This document shows positions 41,401 to 53,400 of a stretch of 64,000 nt of DNA, piece by piece. How positions within the stretch are numbered: the first letter of the stretch is position 1; the number at the start of each line of letters is the position of its first letter. The notes under the pieces are model-generated. The model saw nothing but the letters and a program-made list of their open reading frames with translations. It was not told the origin of the DNA and did not search any database. A program made the position numbers and the translations under genes. The DNA is from Polyodon spathula (Eukaryota > Chordata > Actinopteri > Acipenseriformes > Polyodontidae), in contig NC_054549.1 of the NCBI RefSeq assembly GCF_017654505.1, positions 26,100,147-26,164,146 on the forward strand, in the 5' to 3' direction.

Positions 41401-44400
41401 GACGAGATTCTGTAAGTTCTATTGAGGCAAGTGGGTGATTTAAACTTCTCAGTCCCCAGGATGTGGTAACTGAAACAGAAATGATACAAAATAAATCTTA
41501 GCAACCAGAAGAATACATGAATAAAGATAACTGCTATTTCATACCCATACCAAGTTGCTCTTTACGTGAAACACTAAAAAGAAAAGCTTCCTTTTCATGC
41601 CATCACTGTTTCAACGGAAGGCATTGCTTTGTCTAGAACAGTTTTTTAAAGATGCGGGGGAGTAATACATTTCAAAACTTGTGGAGCACAGGATGTGCTG
41701 CTGCAGCTTGTGATCAGATTTGTCAGGTTTTACCAACACATTTAAAGCACCAACTTAAATAGTGGTTAAGTTTCTTTCCATATTAAAAGTACTGGTGAAT
41801 GTATTTTCCCTCAAGCAAAATAAATGCTTTATTGACTTGTTGCACAAATGCATTTATCTGGCTAGCACATTAGAATTGTTTGTGTGTACTGTAAATACGT
41901 ATGCATTTCAGTGTAATATATTGTTTCTGACTGGACTGTAGGTTTTGCAGAGCTGCAGACTGACATGACAGACCTCACCAAAGAGCTGAACAGCAGTCAG
42001 GGCATTCCGTTCTTGGAGTACAAGCACTTTGTTACACGCACTTTCTTTCCCAAGGTGGGTATTACATTTAGAAAAGAGACTGAAGAGAAAATGTAACAAT
42101 GCTGGGCATGTAATCAAAAACTGTACTCCCCAAACGGCGTGGAAAACTAAAGTCAGACACTTCTGAAGACTTGATGTCAGCTGTTTTAAATCAAAGTTAT
42201 ATGTTTGAAAAATGGTAACACTTTACATTGTGTCTGTAATTGCTGTGTATTTACATGTTTACACAGAGTTACAATGTTATTGTGCATAGTTGCAATGTTC
42301 TGAATGTGAAAACTCTGTGTGTGTGTGTGTGTGTGTTGTGCCCCTTAGCAGTGCTCTGACTACGAGAAAAGCGTTGTGCAACCCATCTACCAAAACCACC
42401 CTCAGGCTTCTGTGACCCCAAAGGAAACCCACCCGCTCCTGCAGGACTGGAAGGTAGGCTGCTGCACAAACATAGACAGAGGACTCATCAGGGTTTAAAA
42501 TAGAATCACAAAGAGCACCTGCATAGTGCATTGTTTAATTCTACAGGCATGGGTCGGAGCTGTTAAACTGAAGGATATGCACGTGTGTCCTGATTCAGAG
42601 TGTTAAAATAGTTTGCATATTTGTGTTTGGCTGCAGGAAAAAAGCTAACATTACCTGGAACTCAATTCTAGGCAGTGTACTATTTTACTATAACTTGCCC
42701 CATGAGTTGGGTACAGACCCTCTGGAATGGTGTTGCTTTGGGAGGAGCCAGGAACCAATGTCTGGGGCTTGTTATTGTACAAATACGAAAAATGTGTCAT
42801 TCATTAGTTTTCCATTGGTCTGTGTAAAAAAAAACATTTTCACTGTTCTAGTCTTCTAGCCCAGTCAAACCCAACATGGAGGAAGGAATTGCCTTGTTCT
42901 CCACACTGCTCAACAACAAGCACTTTCTCGTCACCTTTGTCCATGCACTAGAACAGCAGAAGGATTTTGCTGTAAGAGACAGGTAACTCAATATGACATT
43001 TCTGAACAGTGGTGAATTGAGTGATCAGGAGTGCTGAGGAGTAACACATTACATGTAAGACGTTACTGTAATCTGATTACATTTTTCAGTAGCTTGTCAC
43101 TGGAATGTTTTTTTTTTTTTTTTTTTTCAGACAGGTAACAAAATGTGGAAATGTGAACAAATAATGTAGTCACATATAATTACATTTAGAAAAAAAAAAG
43201 GTCTACAGCTAATGCATAATGTGGAAGTCAGAAAGAACTTTAACTGTGCAGATCAAGTCTTACACATAGTAATGGGTGATTCCATTCAATAAACCAAGCG
43301 TGGGGGTGGGTCCAGCGACTGGAAAAGAGTACACGAAAAATAAGACTGAGCACAGACAAGACACAGTCCTGAGTCACAACAGGAGTTGGCCACCCCTGAG
43401 AAGTAACTATTTGTAACTGTAACCAGTTGCATGTTTTAATGTAATAAGTTACTGTAACTGATAACTGTAACACATTAGGTTTTAATAGTAACTTCCCCAG
43501 CACTGGTGGTAATGTATATGTTAAGTTAATGCAGGTCCATAACATGTACTTTATACACCTGTAAAAGAAGTAAGTGGGCGTTGGTTACATTTTGAATGTC
43601 TGCCTTCATAACACTGCACTGGTAAATCAGTTGCTACCTATTTTTGTATTAAACCTACAGCTGATGTAGAAAATTATTAAAATGATAGGGAAAGCAATAC
43701 TTGACACCTGTGTTGGCAAACTGGATTTGAGAATTTAAAGGACGAAAAACCCTCTTTATGTCGACACTGTACAAACGAGAGGAAGCCATTTGACCCATCT
43801 ACTGTAGGCTCTTTCTGGTTCCTAGTAGCGGATTGATTTCAAAACATTATCTAGTTGGGTCTTAAAGGATCCAAGTGATTCAGCTTCAATGACATTACTA
43901 GGTAGTGCATTCAATATTCTCCCCAGTCGCTGTGTGAATTCCATACTCTCACCACTCTCTGTGTGAATCCCATACTTTCACCACTCTCTGTGTGAATTCC
44001 ATACTCTCAGCACTCTCTGTGTGAATTCCATACTCTCACCACTCTCTGTGTGAATCCCATACTCTCACCACTCTCTGTCTCCTTCCCTCTGTTCTGTCTC
44101 CACTAAGTTTCCAACTGTGTGTTCTGGTCCTGCACTTAAAGTATTAGTTACGGTTTATTTTGTCAACTTCTTTTAAGGTTTAAAATACTTCAATTATGTC
44201 CCCCCAGATTCTTTTTTTTTTCTGAGCTAAACAGATAGTCTCTTTCAGCCTGTCGTCAGAGCTCATTCCTTTAAGCCCTGGGATCAGTGTGGTTGCTATT
44301 TGTTGGATTCTCTCCAGGGCCATGTACTCGTGGCCTTTTGGTGACCAGAAATGGACACAGCACTCTAAGGAACAAGGACGTCAATGCAGATGTTGCTTGC

Positions 44401-47400
44401 TGGGAAGTGGAGCTGCCTTTGTAAACCGAGTCTCCCTGTGATCCCCCAGGTGTAACATAGCTTCCCTCCTCACTGTTGCACTCCATGAGAAGCTGGAATA
44501 TTACACCAGTATCATGAAGGAGCTCCTGGTGGATCTTATTGATGCGTCCGCCTCCAAGAACCCCAAGCTGATGTTAAGGAGGACCGAGTCGGTGGTGGAG
44601 AAGATGCTTACGAACTGGATGTCCATCTGCATGTACAGCTACCTCAAGGTGAGCTTTTCACATTACAGTGTAATTGAAATACAAATCCCTCCTTCAGTAC
44701 CTCTTGCACAGTCTTGCAACATCATACAGCCAACATCACTATGGGTTTTCTGTACCAGCTTCCACATTCATCAACTTCAGAGCAAATACCCCTGAGAAGA
44801 AGCTAGAAAAAAACCACTTAAGAATAACTAGCTTCTTTTTATTTTGTGTTTAATAATGTGTGTTTTTACATAATTATGAACCTCCCCTAAAGTGTATTTG
44901 GTATGCTTTACTATTTTTTTTTTTTGTTGATAACCTGTTTCTACTTTGCCTATTCTGATTCAGTTACTGTTTTCTTTTTTTTTGGTCAATATTGCTCTGT
45001 GATTTGTGCGTGGAACTCTATTGACCGTTATTGCAGTTCTAATGTTGCAATAATGTGGAAAATATGCTGATATTTCACTGTGCTTGTGTAAAGTTAAAAA
45101 TGCATTACTGCGAGATAATACATTGGGAATTACATAGTAAAGTACACTGCCTTGTGTAATTCAGTGGTCCATTATGTGTATGTGGGTAATATAGGGAAGA
45201 TTAGAAGTGAATGGACCAAGGCTAAAAGATGAGGTCTATTTACATGCTGCGAATGCTGTGTATGGGTTATAGTGGCACTAGCAGCATGTAAAGGTGCCTC
45301 ATGGAGAATACAACAAGGTAAAAACTAAAAATGGTACATGATGTCACGAATTGCGTTTCTCCATGAAGCGGTTCGATTGGCTGAAAGATCTTATGATTTG
45401 TATTATAGACCTGTTTTGTATTATTGAAACAGTGTTTCTGATGGTGAGTGCAGTGCTAGAATGGATTTCCTTGGAGTTTACTGGTTGTACTGTTCATAAC
45501 ATTCAATGCACATTCCCAGGCTCCAGAGTAAATCGACTGTGTGTATTTTGTTCTAGGAGAAGGTGGGAGAGCCCTTCTTCTTGCTGCTGTGTGCCATCAG
45601 GCAGCAGATCAATAAGGGATCCATTGACATCCTCACTGGGAAGGCCAGGTACACCCTTAATGAAGAGTGGCTCCTGCGTGAGAACATTGAAGCCAAGCCC
45701 GTGGTGAGAGCCTGCGTTCACATCTTGTCATGTGGTTACACTCACGGGTGTGACTTCAAATGCATGAACTCAAATATTATTCCCCACTGGGTTCCAATGA
45801 AGAAATTAAGACATCCTCAGTTCATGATGAACTGCTCAGTTATTCATGCAAACAGTCCAAATCAGGTAGAAAAAGGAATGCTAGGGGAAGGAATAGAAAA
45901 GCACAGCAGACTGTTGACTGAAGAGTAGGGTAAAAATCATTACTGTCCAAACATTCCTGGCTGCAGGCAAGTACATCTGTCAGTCATGCTTTAAGGCTCT
46001 GCCTCCAACACCGCATACACACATCTTGCAATTTATATTACATGTCACGATTGTCAGGTGCTGTATTAATGTACAGTGGTCCACAATGTAGCAATATACT
46101 GTGAATTAAGACAAAATATCAATGCAAGATCATCATACAATTGTACACATTTTTTTCTTCATCATTTAAAGTTGTAATTATTTAGTCCATCTAAAAATAA
46201 CAATAGGAGCTGTACTGAATATAACCTCTTGGCTGGAGTCCCCCTTTTCTCAGGGTATTTTTGCAAGACATGTTTCTTTTCACAGCAGTTCAGTTTAAAC
46301 ATGTGAAATGCAGGTTCGAGATGGTATCACAGTTATGCACGTTAAAAAGATGCAGTCTGGATGTGTTAACTTCTGTGGCTAGGGTGTGAATTTGACATTG
46401 CCAATAACATCGTCTCAATTCTTCAGAAAAAAAAAAAAAAAAAAAAAGCCTGGGACAAAAAAATAAAAAAGCTTACAGCAAAGGCTATAATGCTGTTCAG
46501 TCATTAGAACTTCTACCATTTAAGTATGCTACTAACCAACTGGTAACTGTTTGTTTTAGATGACATTAATGGTACAGTGTTTAATCATGTGTCATTGTAT
46601 TTGTAAGCCTGTTTTGATGGATTATATAAAAATGGTATTCACAAAACTGTTAATGAGGCTTTAAATTGTCTAAAGCAGTTTCTTCAGCATCAGACTGTGT
46701 TTAATTAGTCACAACAGAAGAGTCTTTCAATAACTACGCTTGGTGAATACGTTGCCAAGTGTCTGATGGTTCAGTTTTCTTTATTTTTGTGTATCTTGGT
46801 TATTAAAGTGGTCAAAGCTTGCACTGTAGTTCCACACAACAGCAGCAATAAGGGTAATACAATATAATTAAAAAATGTGTTTTTTTTGCCAAAGGATTAT
46901 TTTTTAAATATATGGTATTAAATACAGGCAGCACATTTACTATATCTATAATAAATCACACAAGTACATATAAAATCAAAGCCACATGAAATAAACTGGT
47001 GATACTGTGCTTTAGTCCAACAATGAAATAATAATGCCTGTTTTGTCCCTACCTCCCACCCCAGACTCCTAAACATCGTGAAACTTTAGAAGGCATTTTA
47101 AGGCCTTCAATGTAAGGTAACAAAAATAGCCATTAATAAATGACGCGGTGTGTAAATAATGTTGCCGTTTTTGCTTTCGGACAGAACATTAATGTGTCAT
47201 TCCAAGGCTGTGGTATGGACTCCCTGACAGTCAGGGTCATGAACACAGACACCATCTGTCAAGTCAAAGAGAAAATCCTGGAGGCTTTTTACAAGAACCT
47301 TCCCTTCTCACAGTGGCCGAGAGCAGAAGATTTAGACCTGGGTAAGAATCCATAGCACTGCTGCTGGTTTCCAGTGGCACAAAACAGAGCTCTGAAGAGC

Positions 47401-50400
47401 AGAACTTTTACCGTTTCTACATAAGAAACTTAAAACTTGGTTGTAGTTCTAAACAGTGGCATGTCTTAATACCGCCATTGTTTTATTCATGAAAAGAATG
47501 GGACATTGAAAAAAATTAAATCTGCGTGCAAGTCTCTTTGTGTATTTTTGTAAAATATAAAATGCTGAATCTATTTTTGGCCCTGTTGTTGAATTTACAG
47601 TGTCAGTATTTGGATCCGTTGAGAACAGTTGAATGGTCATGAGTCACTGTGAAAATGCTGCTTTCTGTTTTTGTTTAGCCCCTCCTTTGGTTCATCCATG
47701 TGTTCCGTGTTCTGTCGGGTGAAGTTTTTAGTTCCAAAACTGCAGGCTTACTAAGTGACAAACTGACTTTATAACCCTACTGTATTCAACCCTTCCCTGT
47801 TAGTAAATACCCTTGTTTCTATTGTTTTCAGAGTGGTTTGCATCCAGCAGTGACAGTCGTATTCTTCGGGATCTGGATGATACCACGCTTATGGAGGACG
47901 GGAGAAAGAAACTGAACACAGTGCTTCATTACAAGGTGGGAATCGTTTACCCTGACTACTTCAGATAACTGAGCTTTATGGACCAGTGCGCCTGATCGAC
48001 CCATTTACTTCATTGTAGATTGCATAATAATGTTATAAATCTCACGCATTTTGCACTTCAATCTCCGTTCGTACAGTAGGTATCAAATGTGCAGTTTTGA
48101 AAGAAACACATGTCACAGCAAACATGTATTCACATGTTAAACAAACATCTGGTACTACACTTAATGTTTGCCTTGCCTTCCAGGAAGTCTGTTAATGTCT
48201 TATCCTCTTGGTCTTTCTGCCTTACCTCGAAGCAGAAAGCAAAGCATGTTACTGGCTGAAAACGTGTCAGTCATCAAGGGAAGCGACTGATGTGTTATGA
48301 CAGACAAGGAAGAAAGTGAAGGCGTGGGGTTAATTTCACCCTCCTGATGAAAAAACCCAGGAAGTGTTTCTTTCAGAAGTTCACAGTTGAGACTTATATA
48401 ATGAATGGATGTACATGGCGGAGAAAATTTATTTTATTAGCTTCAGTTACTTTAATTCTCAGCAAATAATTGCTAATGTCTCTTTAGACTTGCTAAGTAA
48501 TTTCATTTTAAGAATACACTGTAATTACAATACATTTAACAACAGTCACATGACACTGATGGTACATTTATTGATACTGAAGGAAACATCAAATAATTTG
48601 ACAAATGTTTTGATGAAACATTTGTCATAGCAGCTCATTTTTTGTATCTTTTTAAGTATCAGTGTATTGACATGCAAACTAGTTTAGTCATACTTCTTTT
48701 TTGTTAACCCTAAGTGAGTTTTGTTTTATAGCTGCTATCATCTCCATTGGGCCTTGTTTACAGATTGAGATCCTTTGGGAATATGGTTATGCCTGAGCAG
48801 AGTATTTGGGTTCTGTAATTCAAGTTCCCAGTAATGGTTGCTGTCCACTTTCACACCCCCAGGTTCCTGAGGAAGCATCTCTTGCCATCAGCCTAAAAGA
48901 CAAGAGGGACAACACCCTGGGAAGAGGTACTGTGTCCATTGAGTGGATTTTGTGGTGAAAGAGCCTAAAGATACACCAAAACGATTGGGTTGGCAGTTAT
49001 TCACACGAGGAGTAGAGAGGGTCTGTGAACAATGTGAGACAGTTGCCGAGATGTAACCTTGCTTTAGATCAGTGGAGGATGATTCATATTTATACTAAAA
49101 AAATCTTGATACATTCAATGACAAACATTTTATAGTTGTAGAGAATGGTTAATACACTACGGTAATGCCTGGATAGCAGTAAAACTCATATTTAGCAGTT
49201 CTTAATGTTGTTGTAAACAGTGTATTAAAAGCATCAGTTTTAATGCTTAATCTCTAGCAATACATTCAGTTCGCTGTTTGTGAATTGAACTCTAATGTTA
49301 GTGTAATATGATCCTTCCTGTCCTGGTATTACAGGATTATCTCTGTGATTATTTTTTCTTCTCTTCATTTTAGGTCATGTCATTTGTATTGCATACCCCC
49401 TTTATAATTATTGTAGTTTTTATTTTGCAGTCAAAGACCTGGACACAGAAAAATATTTCCATTTGGTAAGTTCAGGCTAATCTCCCTCAGATGTAACTTT
49501 ATGTACACTAATTTGTCTATTTTGACAATTTTCCAAGATGTTCAGTTACAGTGGTTTGATTTCATATGCACAACAAATCAAACCTACAGAAGCAATGAAG
49601 TGTTCTGATACATTTGCACACTACTGTATAATTTAGGCCCAAAAGCCAATGTGGCAATTGTGTCCTTTTCCCTTATAAGCACTGACCATAGTAAAAGCAT
49701 AGCAAAGTTCTAAAGCATAGGTAAGCATTGTAGAGTTAAGTATATTTAAAAACTTAGAACCCATGGTAAAACTATGGTAAATGTGCAGTGTAACCAAGGG
49801 AAAAGAGACGGCATAATTACTGTGCAAAGTTACACACGGGTGTCCTTTAGTGTTTACTATTTCATTTTCTAATTAGGTTCTTCCAAATGATGAACTGATG
49901 GAGAACAAGAAATCCCACCGGCAGAGCCACAGGAAGAAGGTTCTTCCAGAGATCTACCTGACTCGGCTGCTCTCCACCAAGGTACAGACCTGCAGACCAC
50001 TACACAAGTCATGCAACCATAGATACAAGAAGCCATGGATGCAGGAAGCTCATGCGATAGATTATTTATTAAAACAGACAACACTACCATATTAAAACAT
50101 ATTTTACACTATATTTTTTGGCCTTTGGCCTCACCTTTTGAGGAACCCCTGTCCATAAATTAGCTTGCAGATAGGGAACTAGGGAAGCCATGGGCAGGGT
50201 GGCAGGAAAGCTGCCCTCCCAGTCAGTGAAGCCAGAAAAGCAGGTGGAGGCTGGGGAGGAGGAGGTGAACTTTGCCTCACAGCGGGGATGTAATGGATTA
50301 AGGTAAGACATAAAGCCTTTCCTTGCCAACTAGTGGACATATTGTTTATTGAAGGACAAATAAAAAATAGCTATTTGACCGACGATTTAATCTGGTATTG

Positions 50401-53400
50401 GAAGCACCTAAAAATGATTGATGTTTACGTGATTTGATCTGAGGTTAAAGTGAGTCCCAGCCAGAACTATCGCTTTGCTTTGTGGGTGACACTACACCCT
50501 GAACAGGGACAACAGTGTTGTATTCTCAGAATGGCATATTGTATGGTTTAACATAGCTGTATCAGAAAAAATATATACTTATCTATAGGATGTTGACAAT
50601 ATTGATATGGTTATTTCAATTAAGTACCATAGAGGGTAGAACTGCTTTCTTATTTAACAGGAAACCTAGCTGCTTTCATGCTTTTCATAATGAATTCCAC
50701 TTAAATAAATTACTCTGAGCACATTGTGTAACAGTACTGGTACTTAGTAAATTTGTAAATTAGTTTAAGTTCTAACTTTTATCTTTGAGAAAGGGTCTGT
50801 TTATTGCAGGTCTTGGTTTCAATCAGATTTCCGATTTTCCAAACAGCCCAGTTTAGTTTACTGCAAATGAAAACAACATTCCCAGATGATATGTGTTGCA
50901 GCTCGGGCTCTGTCTGTGCACCCCCTCATGCTGAAGTGTATTGTGTTACAGGGGACGCTCCAGAAGTTCTTGGATGACCTGTTTCACGCTATCCTCAGCA
51001 TCCCTGAAGACAAGCCTCCCTTTGCTGTGAAATATTTCTTTGATTTTCTTGAGGAGCAGGCCGACAAGAGGGGAATCACAGACCCTGATACTTTACACAT
51101 CTGGAAGACTAATAGGTGAGATCCTCTATCTAGAAATGCTTTCTAAAGTGTTTGCAAGTATAACCGATTGTATTATTGCATTGAGAATTATCAGCTAGGC
51201 ATGTGTTACAGCTTGGCTATGATACTTCCTTTGTCTAGGCAGTGGTCTGTATGAATAATTGTATGTTTCATTTTGTTTTTAGTTTACCTCTGCGCTTCTG
51301 GGTGAACATCCTGAAGAACCCCCAGTTTGTGTTTGACATTGACAAGACAGATCACATGGACGCGTGCCTGTCTGTCATAGCTCAGGCTTTTATAGACGCG
51401 TGTTCAATCTCAGATCTGCAGCTGGGAAAGGTAAGGGCTTTCAAACTGCTGCTGCTTTTGGCTGTCTCCACATCCTTGTTCATTTTTGCAGGTGACTGCA
51501 TTCGAGTATCAATATAATTACCGTTCACACCAATGAAGTGGGCGGATTCATTGCTTTTACTACAAGTGGAGAACTATTGACAAGTTTAACATGCATAGCA
51601 GGGTGTGCATTATGGATGATTATACCATGGCTTTGTGCATTGAAGTTGGATTATTCACAATGGTGCACACTCCTAGTTGCTTATTGCGATTATAACTTGT
51701 CTAACTTGAATTATAAGACCACACATTTTTTGTTGAACGTGTACACTTGTGAGGGCAAACTTGTTCTTTTATATTTAGAAGGCTCTGATAGTTAGATTAG
51801 AGGAAGAGATTGGAAATAATCAAACAGATGATTAAAAAAGGTTGTTTAAACATTTTTATTTTGTGAAGGAAAATGTTAAATACAATAAAAATGCAACAAC
51901 TTTTATGCATACAGCTACTGCAAATCAATGTTTCCTACTTGTAATTTAATAGTGTGCTATAACTTACAATGTACCTGTTTTATCTTTAAGCTGGGTTTGA
52001 ATGCTTTTGTCCATAGAAACTTTGAGATTATTAAAAAAAAGAATATCAACAAAAAATTGCTTCATATACAGTAGTTACGAATTAAAATAGTACACTTTTT
52101 TTTTTTTTAATAATACATAACTATGAAAAAGTGGTTGCTTCAGCTCTGAGAATAAAGTGTAGCCATTACCTTCAGTCACAGCATCTTTCCCAGGTAAGTA
52201 TTATAGAAACAACTATTACCGAATTAGATGAAGCAGAACTGGATAAATAGCACACTTGAGTCGGACAGCTCCAAACGTTATTTATATACATTCATATCTC
52301 CTTTCTTTTGGGAATGCCAGGGCACAGTAATAACAGGATGTAACAGAATGGGTGGGTCAACATGGAATTTAAGGATTAATAACTGGGGAGGAAAGGGTCA
52401 AATTTTACTTGGCCTTTTAGGCCGTTTCCAGTCGGAACAATTGTTATCTCAAAGCTCGTAAAAAAAAAAAAAGGGCCACCTTGGGTCATTTAACAGATGG
52501 AAAATGTTGAGGATATGTAACGCTCAGAAGGAAGGAAGGTTTGGTTATCAGTAAGCTCACTGCACTGCTCTGGACCCTCAAACAGATATTGCAGAACCTC
52601 ATTAGACTGGAAGGGCTTTGATAAGAGAGCTTCCTGAGGAAAGAGAGCTGGAAAAACGCTGTTTGGTCAAGGAAGCAATAGTGGATTAAAAAAAAAAAAG
52701 AAAAAAAGAAAACAAACAATTAACTTGTTTTACTAGAAATAAACCATGTTCCATTTTTCCAAATTTTAATATTGCTTGCAATAACAAAAGAGCAGAGAAT
52801 GGTATTGTATCTGGAACAGTTGTGAATTGTTAATTTGGGTGAAGTTACTTTGCTTTCTCATGATTCTTGTAGGAAATAAACAGTCCTCTCTTTCATATTT
52901 TGTGATAATGTTTTAGGTGTTTGTGTGTAAACACATCTATTACAGACCATGTTCTCAAAGTCTAGCTGCTTTGGAGACTGTTGGTGTTCGCATACAATAA
53001 ATAGTGCACAATACATACCATCTTGTTTCAATATGAAAGGCCGAGGAGTGCTACCACAAGCACTTCACTGTACACACAATACAAACTGTTATGCTGTTTT
53101 TAAGTAAAGCACTCAACTACTTTATATCCTGTATGCATGCTGTTGTAGGGAAAAAGGAGCTTTCTGATTGAAGAAAAGATGTTGGCTTCAGCCTGTTAAC
53201 ATTCTGAAGGGGTAAGCTTGGCCATCATTCTGATGGTTCAATGTACACTGCTATCCTAACACATGTCTGTGTCTGATTTCAGGACTCTCCTACTAACAAG
53301 CTGCTCTATGCTAAAGAGATCCCAGAGTACAAGAAGACAGTCCAGCGATATTACCAACAGATCCAGGAAATGATGCCACTAAGTGAACAGGAAATGAATG

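Larger units (their letters stand above)
42983..44449 (+). other. plxnd1 intron 24
   Basis: 1,467 bp, nearly filled by an inverted-repeat element (43026-43506) and a long CR1-like fragment (43760-44370) with an internal tandem array. Confidence 0.75.
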
